NCBI GenBank assembly: GCA_964059195.1
Contig: CAXKWD010000001.1
Coordinates: 220,914,484-220,978,483 of the forward strand
Origin: Ectobius pallidus
Lineage: Eukaryota; Arthropoda; Insecta; Blattodea; Ectobiidae
DNA length: 64,000 nucleotides
Direction: 5' to 3'
Shown: positions 24,296 through 36,167 of the stretch, in pieces
Layout of the letters: the number at the start of each line of letters is the position of its first letter
Position numbering within the stretch: position 1 is the first letter of the stretch
The notes under the pieces: model-generated
What the model was told of the DNA's origin: nothing
Seen by the model: the letters and a program-made list of their open reading frames with translations, nothing else
Databases searched by the model: none
Made by a program: the position numbers and the translations under genes

Positions 24296-25640
24296 TTTAT
24301 GCATTACTAAACCATTCAGCCGATCGCCATGAAACTTTGGGAAGTTGTTGGGTACATTCCCGGGAAGGTTTCTGTCACACTACATTTTTAATTTTAGCTT
24401 TCGTTCGCGAGTTATGAGTGAAAAACGGAAAGAAAACGTGCATTTTTTACGCTTTTGAAGCATAAGTTTTCAGTTATTCATTTCAGTTGTCAAATCAATT
24501 GCAGAAGGCTTTGTCTATTTTTGTCATAGGCTACTTTGGAAACAATAGCATCGCGATCGCTTTGGAAGGCAATGGATATCTCATGTTATTATAAACGCCA
24601 GAGAAGTTAATGATAAGGTGATGATAAGGTAATATTAAATATTTATTTAACGTGGAATATGCTTCTTATGAAAGATGGTTTACAGAAAATTCCGGGGAAG
24701 TTACTTAGTTCGGGGTCCAGGCTACAACATTTCTATATGTAATCATAAGTAAAATCTCTTATGTAGGGTCGTTAAATCTGCCTGAAATGTAACGGAATTA
24801 TAAGTCTGGACAAATGAATATAGAAACTATGGCCTCAGTAGGCTTATTCCATTCTTCATCTATATAAATAAAAACGAATATATATCTGTCTGTCAAATAC
24901 ATTTACACACATTTTTTTCATCCTGAGTTTAATCGATTTCAATTCTCATAATCTTCTGAGATTGCAACAACGCTCGACGGGTAATCTATATAGATCTTCT
25001 ATATAGCCTACATAAAAATGAATGTATGTGAGTCTGGCCTTTATGCATTACTATGTCATTCATCCGATCACCATGAAACTTTGGGAAGTTGTTGAATACA
25101 TTCCCGCAAAGGGGAATTTTAGCTTTCGTTCGCGAGTTATAAGTGAAAACGGGATTGAGACGTACATTTCTTGCGCTTTCGAAACATCAGTTTTCAGTTG
25201 TCAAATCAATTGCAGATGACTTTGCCTACTTTCGTCATACCTTGGAAATAAAAGCATCGCGATCGTTCGAATTTTGTAAGCCCACCATGGCCGAATCATT
25301 TGTTTATAATGTCAAGGCACGCAGACAGATGAAATTTTCACCCTAGACGGAAGAAGAATAGTGAATATAGCCCTAAATGGACAAACATTATGCAGGGTTT
25401 TTTAGGCCAGGGAACTCGAATCTGAGGTTATTTTTCCCATGCTGCGCTTTCTAATCGTGGAATTCACTTCAAAGCCAGATTTACAGTTGTTTCATTAATT
25501 AGGCCTATCAATCGTTTAGTTTAGACCTATGAATGTTTCGTGTGCAAAGTGTTAGTAAATATAATAGTTTAATTAATTTGCTCTTGATTTATAATCTTTC
25601 TATTAATTATTGTGGGCGAAGCCGCGGGGATCTGCTATAA
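24229..25640 (+). mobile_element. Helentron-like insertion with two heads and a GT microsatellite
   Basis: A head tatatataaaaatgaatg is followed by (GT)n at 24249-24291 and a conserved block cctttatgcattacta ... ccatgaaactttgggaag. A second copy of the head block starts near 25010. The right end is gggcgaagccgcgggga near 25615. These ends resemble those of insect Helentron-type elements. No Rep/helicase is present. Confidence 0.45.
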
Positions 25641-25849
25641 GGTATAATAAGCTGTAGCTTATCTAGCGTTTTCTGAGGAAATAGTTTGTGTGTGATAAGT
25701 CGTTCTTCCCCATTTCAAATTCTAAATACCTATATAAAGACCTTAAAGACCTCGAGTTTGAAAATCGAAAGTCCTTCATAAGTTATTTTCGCATTTACAA
25801 AATACAAAACCCGAGCGACGGCGGGCCTTAGTATTTAATAAAACCCTTA

Positions 25850-26885
25850 TCTATATCAATAAAAATGAATTTCCAAAATGTATGCCGGAGCATCGCTTGA
25901 GAACGGCTCGACCGATTTGGCTGATTCTTTTTTGTTGTGTTCGTAATTCTCAGGATAAGGTTTGTATGAAAGAAATTTTTTTGGAAAATCCACGGGAAAA
26001 GTCGGAAATGTGAAATGAGGCACAGTTAGAGAGTTATGCTGTCAATTGTTTACATAACGAAAGTATTGTTTACGATGTTCACATAGGGCTTTGGAAACAA
26101 TATTATAATACTGGGCTATAATAAATTCTGATACTATCGATGTAATTAATACATTTGTGAAAATAATTCTTGAAGAATAAAATCCACGAAAATAAAGCAG
26201 TCACATAACTTTCTCTACCCTCGACATGGAAAATATTTTCTCACTTCACATTTTCATGTAGAATAAGCGGTCGTATTGCAGGGACAACATAAGTGTGTGC
26301 CAGTGAGTATGCTATATCGGAAGTTGGTAACAAATCCTATCCACTGATACGTCACTCATAGCTGTAGGCTTTGTATTAGTTGAGTAATAGGCCTAGGGAT
26401 GTTTATCAGAGGCCCTAAGCATCTAAAAGAAGATAAAATAGGATGGAACATTTTCATTCCTACGCGCGCAGTATATTATGTCCCAGGTTTTTGGGAAGGA
26501 AAGTATGAAAGTGATACTGAATTTCTTTTTTACTTCAGCTCCGAAACGGTTGCATGGTAATATGAAAGTGAGAAATACAATTTTCTGTCATGACAATACA
26601 ATCTTATGTAATCGGAATTTCTTTTTCTTCTTATTTGCACTCCTCCCAGGCATGGTGTGTAGAAGCAATGGAATGCAACATTCGACATCCTCTATGAGCC
26701 ATAAAAAGCTATAACTAGAGTTTTCTGAAGGAATAGTCTGAGTGTCATATGTCGTTCTTCCTCATTTCTAATTCTACATGCATATTATATAAGGACCTAG
26801 AGTTTCAACATCGAAAGTCCTCCATAAGTTAATTTCATATTACAAAATAGAAAACCCGGGCGACGCCGGGCCTTTTAAGCTAGTT
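25850..26885 (+). mobile_element. Second Helentron-like non-autonomous element
   Basis: Begins tatatcaataaaaatgaat, then a conserved block (cgagcatcgcttgagaacgg region) that recurs in many insect genomes, and ends cgacgccgggccttttaagc. An inverted end of the same kind is at 59430. Confidence 0.4.
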
Positions 26886-27146
26886 TATAATAAAAAATTA
26901 CTTATTTTGAACTTTAGAGGAAAAAACAAGCAAAAAATGCAATATTAGGCTCTAACGTAAAAATAGGCTGTTTTAAGTCCTATAAAAATATCAGTTTTAG
27001 GCATAGGCCTAGTCACTTATGAAACAAGCATATACAAGTTTTCGTCCATATATCACTAAAGGATTAAAATAGGTTTTTACCTAAAATCCGAAGTCTACTT
27101 AGAAGTCCTCAAGGCCTCAACTTTGTCAGATTAAATAAATGATTAA

Positions 27147-27636
27147 GTGCCAAAAAGGTACTTTATAAGATAGTGTGGGGGACGGGAAAATGTCTGTCCG
27201 TGTGTCTACACGCGCGATAGCTCATATACGCTTTATCGGATTTTCATGAAACTTGGTATACGCATTTACGTCCATGGGAAGAAGGCTATTGATATTGAAC
27301 CAAATCGGTTGACCGGTACCGGAGTAAAGCTCAATTTAGCGCCCATTTTATGGTAATATATTAGAAAGAATTTATCAAATGCAAATCACTTCTCATGACA
27401 ATATATTGTTTTACAGTGTTCATATAGGGCTTTAGAAGTTGCAGTACAGATAGCATTGAAAAATAACACTACCCACACATTCCTTCACATATGCTTATCA
27501 AACTAGACATTTGTTCTTCCTTAAGTCCTGCTTAATGAATCGATCTGGAGCTTAACTCGTGGATAGATTACATAATAACTTATTTTCTGCATATCATAAT
27601 TGCAATTATCACTGATCAAACAATAGCATTCTGGCA
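27147..27636 (-). mobile_element. Full-length GTGCCAGAAT MITE, minus orientation
   Basis: Starts right after ttaa (27143-27146) with gtgccaaaaagg and ends gcattctggcaa. It contains both characteristic halves in reverse order compared with 1196-1686 and is about the same length (490 bp). Confidence 0.75.
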
Positions 27637-27660
27637 ATTTGTTAGATCAGAGCACCTGAT

Positions 27661-27671
27661 TTTATTATTAC

Positions 27672-27720
<49 letters not shown>

Positions 27721-27956
27721 AAGAATGTTGACATTCCTTAATACAACAGGATGTGGTCTGGATGTAATATCACGAGACTATTGTTTTATTCATGTGCATG
27801 CAGATTGGTGCTGGTCTCATCCATGCAAATTAGCAGTGACCCGTGAAACAGGATCGGCTCTAGATGCATCTCCGGTGCTCAAGTCATTGTTATTATTTAA
27901 CAACCCCTGTAACTAATATACATACAGTGTGGCTCAGAATATAGATATAGGATATA
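27661..27956. repeat. ATT microsatellite and flank
   Basis: (ATT)n at about 27663-27720; the remainder shows nothing recognisable. Confidence 0.6.
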
Positions 27957-28410
27957 GACCAATCACGATCGTTTCTCTTATAAAATGCTTGCTATTAATA
28001 TGAGGATGGTGTTTTATCGATAAAATGGTCAGCTCGTTATTGGACACGTAAGCATCAATGTGCAGAGATTAATACGTCACCCGCTGCCATTAAGCAACAC
28101 GAAAACAGATAGTTTTATACAACATTACTTGTTTGGAAATTAAAATAATATAAATGTGCATTGAATAAGAACACAATTTCGATTCGGTGCAAGCCAGTTT
28201 GGTGTGCTTTTATTCTGTTCTGCTGTTAGCATTTCCTGGATTAAGTTAACTATGTCTTATATGCGCCACTGGTAGCACTGGTCACAACATGGTAACTCGA
28301 ATCGATTCATGGATGGTTGATTCATAGTACGCCGTGATCTCGCAGCTGTTAGTTTAGTTTTTATACAACAAAGCACGACAGTAATTATTATTTGTATAAT
28401 CCGTTACGTT
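27957..28410 (+). repeat. ~450-bp dispersed repeat, first copy
   Basis: Highly similar, in inverse orientation, to 35703-36158. Shared words include caatcacgatcg, atgcttgctattaatatgag and tcgattcatggatggttga. No coding potential or inverted ends are visible. The other copy ends within a few bases of the Polinton target duplication. Confidence 0.7.
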
Positions 28411-29384
28411 CTATTAGTGGAATAGTCTTAATAAATCCAACTCGAGTTGACAAGTTTCATCAGATAAATTCGTCAACTCTCGTGGGATTAGGTAAGAAAA
28501 TACTCTACCCTCTATATTTTTCCACTGATAGTTTAGAGCGTACGGGGTTTAAAAATGGTGTCAGCATCATCTGTCCATGTCCAAACGGCATCAAATTTTG
28601 CACAATCATACTTAAGGGTATGCTGGATTTTAAAACACTAGAATAAAAAATAAAAAAGTATATATATATACCAAAATGGCTTCTGTCGTCTCTTCTAAGT
28701 TGTGGTCATCTTAAGAACTTCACAGCTGTCCCTCCCTTCTGAACAGAGCCAACATTACAGGTCACAGATCTAATCACTGATGACTGTTTTACCACCATGG
28801 TTACAGGTCAGCTAATTTCGATCTGCCACCCCCTCTCCCCACACAGTCATTAACCTGGCAATTAGCCCCGCATAAAAATATCCTTGTGCAAGCATTCTAC
28901 CGGAAAATTACCCCGCAGTATCTCACATCAAACCTTTGTGCTCTTTTTTTCCCCTTTCCTCTACCCGGGCAATGCATTCTAAATGCACCAATGAAACAAA
29001 GGCAGACCGTCATTAATAACTAGAACTGGAAGGTCTGATGGACAATAATCTTGTAAATTTCGGACCTTTCATTTGTTTTATGGACGATCAACTTGCTTTA
29101 AAACGAACAGAATTTCCTTCGCAACCGATCAGGATTCATTCATTTATTTTTGACACTTAGGCTTTGACTCCACTTGGATTGTGAGACATTATTCTGTTCC
29201 CTAGAAGTGCCGCTGTTCTGTTTCAGGCTTAATCCTCAAAGAATGCAGGTGGCTACCAGAGATTTAGACTGCACTATACCACAGGTACCCGTCCCTCTGC
29301 TCTCTCTCGGAAAATAAACGTAACAAAATTCACCTAGGTAATAGAAACCTCCAATTGGAGAGCCTACCCCCCAACACTAGAGGA
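28411..29384. other. No gene seen
   Basis: Short frames only. A block around 28700-29000 is less AT-rich, but I see no splice-bounded exon. Confidence 0.4.
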
Positions 29385-29600
29385 AATATGGAAACCGAGT
29401 TACCATATTTACTGTAGGCAGAGGAAGTATTATGTTCGACCCCGAAATTGAGTTGTAAAAAAAAAAATACATGTTTTGAAGTACCCTGAATCCAAAAAAG
29501 CAATTTCCAGAATCATGCCTTTGTGAACAGCCTAGCTCGAGAACGATAAGTCTCATAAAAACAAAATTTTATATTTGGGTTAGATATCTTTTGAGGTTGT
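29385..29600 (+). repeat. Dispersed repeat, copy also at 32955-33175
   Basis: Shares ttaccatatttactgtaggc, caatttccagaa and tagctcgagaacgataagtc with the second copy, in the same orientation. Function unknown. Confidence 0.65.
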
Positions 29601-29698
29601 GACACGAAGATTTCTTTCGACTTTTAAATATAGTATTTTTATGTAATTTACTTATTTGTATGTAAATCTGATGTCTATTGCTTATGGTAAGTTTAATG

Positions 29699-29714
29699 AT
29701 ATTATTATTATTAA

Positions 29715-29790
<76 letters not shown>
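29699..29790. repeat. ATT microsatellite
   Basis: About 30 ATT units; in one frame it reads as a run of leucine, which is not a gene. Confidence 0.9.
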
Positions 29791-29792
<2 letters not shown>

Positions 29793-29879
29793 ATCAGAAA
29801 CACGTTCGCGTGCAAACAGAACACGTCAGCTCCTTGACTACACCCATGCACGCGTGCATTTCGTCAAAGTTCAGTATTG

Positions 29880-30112
29880 ACTGGGAGACCCGAAGGGAAA
29901 AGGTCATGCGGAAGACCTAGACGTAGGTGGGAGGATAATCTTAGAATGGATTTAAGGGAAGTAGGATTTGCTTGGGATGACTGGATGGAGTTAGCACAGA
30001 AGAGGGTTGAATGGCGGGCTCAGTTAAGTGCGGCAATGAACCTTCGGGTTCCATAAAATAGATAATATTCCTTTAGCTTTCTGAGGAATTGTCTATTACC
30101 ATTGAGTAAGTA
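29880..30112 (+). pseudogene. LINE 3' end with reverse-transcriptase ORF terminus
   Basis: The plus-strand frame carries RRRWEDNLRMDLREVGFA, DDWMELAQKRVEW and an AMNLRVP terminus before the stop, then the tail aggaattgtctattaccat and gagtaagtaagt. This is the best preserved copy in the window of the LINE terminus also seen at 11140-11345 and 17240-17466. Confidence 0.7.
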
Positions 30113-30833
30113 AGTCAAAGTTCCTATATTGCCGCTGGGTGTGCCTCATTCAGTTATGAACCTCTATTGAGTCGCTTGTACAGCGCAATGTCTTTCATGG
30201 CTAATGCCAGAATTATAGTTTCATCTACTGTCTGACAGTGTCATTTCTAGTGCACGGTGAGTCATGAAGTAATTAGTAAAGCCTTGGCCCCTCCCCCAGT
30301 TCTTTTTCCAGTTATAACTGGCATACATTCAAACTTGGATGTGACATCACACCTCTACAAACTGCGTACTGTTAGAGAATCCCATGCATTACCGACTTTA
30401 GCTCTCCAAGATACCAGCAGAGGAATTCTCGCCAAGTTCAAAATCTATGTAAAAGAAAATACAGATTTTTTCCTATCGTACCTCAAGTTTAAAATAAAAC
30501 CCCCTGCCTTTGAAACATAATTATTATGTGATAGCTTATGTAGGAAATAGTTCTGTACACTCGCCGGTGATTTTAATTAATTTCTTCCTGGAGTAATTAA
30601 CCCTGCTTTATACATGATCTAGAAGCAGGAGAGCAAAAGTCATGGACATCTTGTACCATTTAGTGCCTATTTAAACAATACAAAAGTTATAATATTTTGT
30701 TACCGAGGAATTTTTAAAACACGAGATCTAGCGGTATCGTTTTTAAAATGCCAACATAAGCCATGTGGTAGGGACATGTGGTAGGCCCATCGCCTCACTA
30801 GGCCTAACCACTTCAATCCCACACAGAACTTAC
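30113..30833. other. No gene seen
   Basis: An 87-codon frame at 30257-30520 has no recognisable domain. Nothing else is supported. Confidence 0.4.
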
Positions 30834-31196
30834 TTAGTCGTGTCTGTAGAGACACTGATCGCCTCGGCGACAGGACCCTTGCAGAAAGAAGGAGCATTGT
30901 ATGTTCGAAAGCCTCGCCTTCTCACACTCGAACATTTTCCGCTTTAAAGGCCCGTTTCTGAAGAATTCGCTGCTTCTCACCAAAAGTCCGAATTTACTGT
31001 GGCAAACTGGGCAAGATTTATGCCGGCAAGTTGCGATTTTAATGCACGAAATGCAGTAAACCTCTTCACACTCTTCTACAAGCGCGAATTTCCTTTCCGC
31101 TAAGGGTTTCTGCTTAACGACATCATTGAATATTATGCAAATGTGTTCCTCGTCCACACTTTGAACGTTAATCGGCGGAAAGTCAATATTCTTCAC
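30834..31196 (-). pseudogene. Makorin-like RING plus CCCH finger fragment
   Basis: A minus-strand frame of 120 codons has the order of the C-terminal half of makorin E3 ligases: a RING-type finger followed by a CCCH finger. RING positions visible: C20, C43, C48, C51, C62, C65. The second cysteine (expected at 23) is Phe and the expected His (45) is Glu, so zinc binding by the RING should fail. The CCCH finger is intact: C101-x7-C109-x5-C115-x3-H119. There is no ATG: the frame opens after a stop and begins with GTG. The N-terminal CCCH fingers of makorins are missing. No introns interrupt it, so a decayed retrocopy is the likeliest origin, but I saw no poly-A tail or target duplication. Confidence 0.55.
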
Positions 31197-31719
31197 TTAT
31201 ACACATATAATAGAAAAAAAAAATTAACACAAATCTTTAAGAGAACTTCACACCACAATTCACACCTGACCTTGACAATTCACATTCAGAATAATCAGAT
31301 TGACAATCTTGAATAACAATTCAATATCGTAAACACTTACGTAATAATAATGCAGTAATATTACGTAATAATATGACATCATGGCCTTCTCTGTGAAGAG
31401 GGCCGTGATGATAATCGTCTGAGATTTCTTAATGGGCCGTGAATAAATTATATTTATATATTTTTTAATATTATTTATTCATATTAACGCCGCTTTAACT
31501 AAAACTCATATCGCTAATAAAACACTAAAATATAATAGTTTTTCAAAATCAATTACATATCATTACACAGTTTAGTATCTTTCATGAATTTTAATACTTT
31601 ATTATGGTTGTCCCAGAGTGAGTTAGAGCTGAGTGTCCAATACGCAGTAAGGTTAGAAGTACCTGATCTCTGCGACACCTTTTAGGGTAGTGTATTTGGG
31701 ATAAACTACATAAATGTGA
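31197..31719. other. No gene seen
   Basis: AT-rich with a poly-A run near 31215 and taatattacgtaataat-type reiterations near 31340-31370. Confidence 0.4.
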
Positions 31720-32715
31720 TAGTGTGATATTTCAGTCCTATCAAATTAATAGAAGGAGTTGTTTCTAGAAATAGAAATTTTAACTGTGAGTTAGGCACAT
31801 GAAAGGGTTCTTTTATGCAACTTTTCAGATTTTTTGAGGGGTGCCCATCAGAGATATTTAAGCCCAAAAATAGTCGAAATCTGAAAAACTATAATATTTG
31901 AAGCCAGTTTAGAAATAATGGATGTATTTTTAGACCCTGATATTTTTCCTCACAGTCAAATCACATGCAGGTTTGAACATAAAAAATTTTTGAATGTTTA
32001 AAATCACTTCCTTCTCATATAAATTTTGCCCCAAAAAGTGATTCTTTTTGGAAGAATTTACCCGAATTTCAAACTCACATTTTCATATGAAACATTTTGT
32101 GTTGAAGAAAACAATAAAATATTTCTGAAAGCAAGCTTCAATAGTTATAAAATTATTCATAAATAAAATTTCAAACTCTTATAGTTGTTGAGTTATATGT
32201 AGTTACTCCCAAATACGCTACCGTACCCTAAAAAGTGTGATATATCAGTTCTATCAAATTAATAGAAGGAGTTGAGTCAAGAAATAGAAATTTGGATTGT
32301 GAGTTAGGCACATGAAAGGCTTCGTTCATGCAATTATTCAGATTTTTTGAAGGGTACCCATCAGAGATATTTAAGCCCAAAAATAGTTTAAATCTGAAAA
32401 ACGCTAATATTTGAGGCCAGTTTAGAAATAAGGGATGTATTTTTAGACCCTGATTTTTTCCTCACAGACAAATCACATGCAGGTTTGAACATCAAAAAAA
32501 TTTTAATGTTTACAATCATTTCCTTCTCATATACAATTTGGTCCAAAAAGTTATTTTTTGGGAAAAATTTAGAAGAATTTCAAACTCATATTTTTATATG
32601 AAAAATTTTGTGTTGAAGAAAACAATAAAGTATTTCTGAAAGTACGCTTCAATAGTTACAAAATGGTTCATAATTCAAATTTCTAACTCTTATGGTTGTT
32701 GAGTTATGAAAATGT
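31720..32715. repeat. Tandem duplication of a ~513-bp unit
   Basis: The word tatcaaattaatagaaggag occurs at 31739 and 32252. From there the two copies align over almost their whole length, including ggcacatgaaagg, cagagatatttaagccc and aagaaaacaataaa. Differences are scattered substitutions. Neither copy is coding. Confidence 0.8.
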
Positions 32716-32954
32716 TTGTAACCAGCTACATTCGCAAAAAATGTGTTACACCAGGATTGAAAAATGGACACCCCTGGGAAACTAAGAACACAAGATTTTT
32801 TTGAAAACTTGTTTTGATATCTTGAAACATGTATGAACTCATATATAAAAAATGATTTTTTTTCTAAAATGGTCATGCAACCACTGTTGGATGATTTGGC
32901 GTGGAATAAGCCTATAATGTTGACACGACTGATAACCCGTGAAGACATCCTCAG

Positions 32955-33175
32955 AGTTACCATATTTACTGTAGGCAGTGGAAGTACTAGGTATTATGTT
33001 CCACCCCGAAATTGAGTTGTCAACAAAAATACATGTTTTGAAGTCTCCTGAATCCAAAATAGCAATTTCCAGAAACATGTATTTGTGAACAGCATAGCTC
33101 GAGAACGATAAGTCGTATAAAAACAAAATTTTATATTTGGTATAGATATCTTTTGAAGTCGTGACAAAAAATTGG
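32955..33175 (+). repeat. Second copy of the 29385-29600 repeat
   Basis: Starts ttaccatatttactgtaggc and includes tagctcgagaacgataagtc. It follows directly on the tandem duplication. Confidence 0.65.
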
Positions 33176-33603
33176 AGACGACTTTCTCCTACTTTTACTT
33201 TCACTTACATAAACAAAATTTCATTTTTTAGCTTTTTCTTTAATGGCGCTAAAGATTTTGTTAAAATTTTGTACATGAGGTCCTGAAGCTAAAACTTTTA
33301 TTTGATTTATTTTTTTCGTAAAAAAAATTATCTGCAGGGTAGTTACAACTTACAACCCAGCTATTCTTTTCCTACAAACTCAGGCTTTTAAGTGTTGCGC
33401 ATCAGATAGTAGGCCTACATCTTTTTTACAACTGAATACGCTCCCTTCAATACTGCCTCTTATTCTATATCAGACTGTGAAGTGAGAAAGATGTATTGGC
33501 CATGCTTTAAAGTAGAGATCAGATGATTCTTATTATAAAATATAAAAAAAAAAACCAAGTAAATGGCCACAGAATTTGCGAGATTGTAAATAAAAAACTT
33601 CTA

Positions 33604-34272
33604 CGAGGCGCGTCCATAAATTAACTTTCCCACAGGCCATTAACGGAAACAAAACAAAATTTAATGGAAACATTTTTCAACATATTCACCACCGGAATTT
33701 GTCATACCGTGGGACCAACTTTTGTATCCATGTGTCACAGAAGTCTGCCGCCTGGGATTGGAACCATTGTGTGATAACCTACGTTTCTCTGTCAATCTCT
33801 ACCATTCTCCGTCATTCTTGGTCATTTCTTGAGAGGTAGGAAAAGATGAAAATCTCTTCGTGCGCAATCCGAGCTGTAGGGTGGAGGCTTCAACACCTCC
33901 CTGCAAGTCTCCTGCAAAAGTTATTCGGCTAGGAGATGTTTCTACACCCACCCTACAGCCCGCACCTCGCTCCCAGTGATTTCCATCTTTTCCTACACCT
34001 CAATAAATGACAGAGAATGACAGAGAAGCGGAGATGGTTGTCACACAGTGGTTCAAATCCCAGGAGGTAGACTTCTACGACACAAGTGTTCAAAAGATGG
34101 TCACACGGTAAGACAAATGTCTCACTTCCTGTGGCGAATATGTTGAAAAAAAGGTGAACATTTGCTATATTTGTTGCAATAAATATTTCCATGAAATTTT
34201 GTTTTGTTTGTGTTAACCGTTAGACCCCAGGGAAAATGACCCCAGGGAAAATTACTTTATGGACGTGCCACG
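33604..34272. mobile_element. Fold-back mariner derivative
   Basis: TA-flanked. The left end cgaggcgcgtccataaa is mirrored by tttatggacgtgccacg on the right. Both arms derive from the C-terminal end of a mariner transposase plus its 3' end: one arm is inverted, the other reads on + with PSDFHLFLH-like, DFYDTSVQKM-like and NICYICCNKYF-like motifs broken by stops. Arms of about 300 bp meet near 33930. A near relative is at 58208-58892 and a single arm at 62499-62850. Confidence 0.75.
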
Positions 34273-35702
34273 TAATTATGGCTTAGCCAAGGCGCATATT
34301 GGGGCGCGATTGACGCGTGTCACGCGACTTGGCACAGTGCGAGTTTTTGTAACATACTTAAAATGAATGGGTTAGCGCAAATTGACAACGCGACGCTACT
34401 CAGCGCGAATCGCGTGATACTACAGACGTGTGGCACAGTAGCAGAGCCACAGTTTCTCGCGCCACGCGTCACACTTGCCTTCTGTTCTCTGACTGGCGAT
34501 GTAGACGGAGTCTGTCAGCATGACACCGAAAGGTCCTTCTTATCTTATTTCAAAAGCAAGGCGGCCGTGACAGTGAACTGGCTTACGTGGTCTCGAGACA
34601 GAAGTGGCCATCCCTGTGACAGTAGTGATGTTAGATGCTGGATATAAAAGTGACTATCAATGGCTTAGCCTTCCCTAACATAAACCTGCTTTTGTTTTTA
34701 ACTTTCAAAGCCCTCGTACGTCAAATTTAAAACTCCATTATACCACCGCCGTCTCGAGAATTACACTGCCTATCCTATGCTTTATTTTAACATGGAGTTC
34801 AGAGTATTGTGAAATTGCCTAATTTATCCAGTAGAGGCGACACAGTTCACACCCAGATTGCAGCAATCACTAATCAAAATAAGCATTAAACAGACACAGA
34901 TACTTGTGTTATTTGTTTAGAACGTAATATTATTCCAGTATATGACACTTACCTTGAAATGGAATTTTGGAGCAATAATTAAAATAAATGTAAATTAATT
35001 AGACGCATTGATAGACTATATTATGAGCACCGCCGTCTCGAGGAGTAATACAGTTTAGAAGGCAGTGATTATGAGACGGCGGTGACAGCACTACATAATC
35101 AACAATGTCGTAGCAAAAAACAAGAAGCAGTCTGGGTGTGAAAGGTGCTGCCATCTGTAATGTCGCCGAGTACGCAAAATTAGCCGTATAGGACAGGCAG
35201 TGTTTAGAAGGCAGTGATTATACATAGCGGCTCGTCTTTTGTTTCAGTGTATTTATGGCGACCTGTCACACATGTTATAGAATAAGCAACGTGGGCTGTA
35301 AGCTTTTAGTTTAAACTTTCCTCGGCGTAGGTGTAATTCAGCGTAGCAGAAAACTTAAGCGATAAATAATGTTATCAAAATGTTATGTGCTCCATTGTAC
35401 TGGGGCAGAGCGGTCGATCATTCTGTCCGGTCCGAATGGTTGTAGTTCTGAGAAAACTAGCTTTCTGAGAAATCTATAATTTTCCTGAGACAAACCATCA
35501 GTAACGGCCGTGGAGTCGGCTTGTTGATCAGAACCTGAAGTCGATAGTCGGAATGTACTTGGGCTGAGTAAGATGCATTACACATTACCTCCGGGTTTGA
35601 ACTCCGGTGACAGAGGGATTTATGATAGGTAATCCCAGGAGAGTTGACGAGTTTATCGATAGATTCGCGACTGCGCATTAAGACTATTCCATGAATAAAA
35701 GT
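34273..35702. other. Unassigned region with CpG-rich blocks
   Basis: At 34290-34490 there is an unusually CpG-rich stretch (reiterated gcgcg/cgcgt words), reminiscent of the Harbinger derivative at 52261. The motif caccgccgtctc occurs at 34745 and 35030, and its inverse gagacggcggtg at about 35075. A 94-codon frame (34363-34647) has no recognisable domain. Confidence 0.4.
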
Positions 35703-36158
35703 CTAACGGATTATATAAATAATAATTACTTTCGTGCTTTGTTGTATAAAAACAAAACTAGCAGCTGCGAGATCACAGCCTACTATGAATCAACCATCCA
35801 TGAATCGATTCGAGTTACGTACCATATTGTGACCAGTGCTATTAATTGTGCATATAAGACATAGTTAACTTCATTCAGGAAATGCTAACAGCAGAACAGA
35901 ATAAAAGCACACGAAACTGGCTTGCACCGAATCGAAATTGTGTTTTTAATCAATGTACATTTCTATTATTTCAATTTCCAAACAAGTTATGTTGTATAAA
36001 ATAATCTGTTTTCATGCTGCTTAATGGCAACATGTGACGTATTAATCATGGCACATTAATGCCTTACATGTCCAGTAACGAGCTGTCGATGTTATCACGT
36101 AAAACCCCACCCTCATATTAATAGCAAGCATTTTATAAGATGAACGATCGTGAATCGA
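35703..36158 (-). repeat. ~450-bp dispersed repeat, second copy
   Basis: Inverse copy of 27957-28410. It ends three bases before the Polinton target duplication. Confidence 0.7.
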
Positions 36159-36161
36159 GGA

Positions 36162-36167
36162 ATCGCT
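36162..36167 (+). repeat. Polinton target duplication, left
   Basis: atcgct, identical to 51792-51797. Six bp is the size produced by Polinton integrases. Confidence 0.95.

Larger units (their letters stand above)
23703..27101. mobile_element. TIR-bounded element interrupted by Helentron-like insertions
   Basis: The ends tagacttcggactttt (left) and aaatccgaagtcta (right) are imperfect inverse copies, and both subterminal parts repeat the words taggctctaa and aaaatagg. I see no clear target duplication. The interior from about 24229 to 26885 belongs to other elements. Confidence 0.5.

Noticed and set aside
29678..29920. 80-codon frame with a long leucine run
   Set aside because: It is the translation of an ATT microsatellite joined to the start of a LINE tail.
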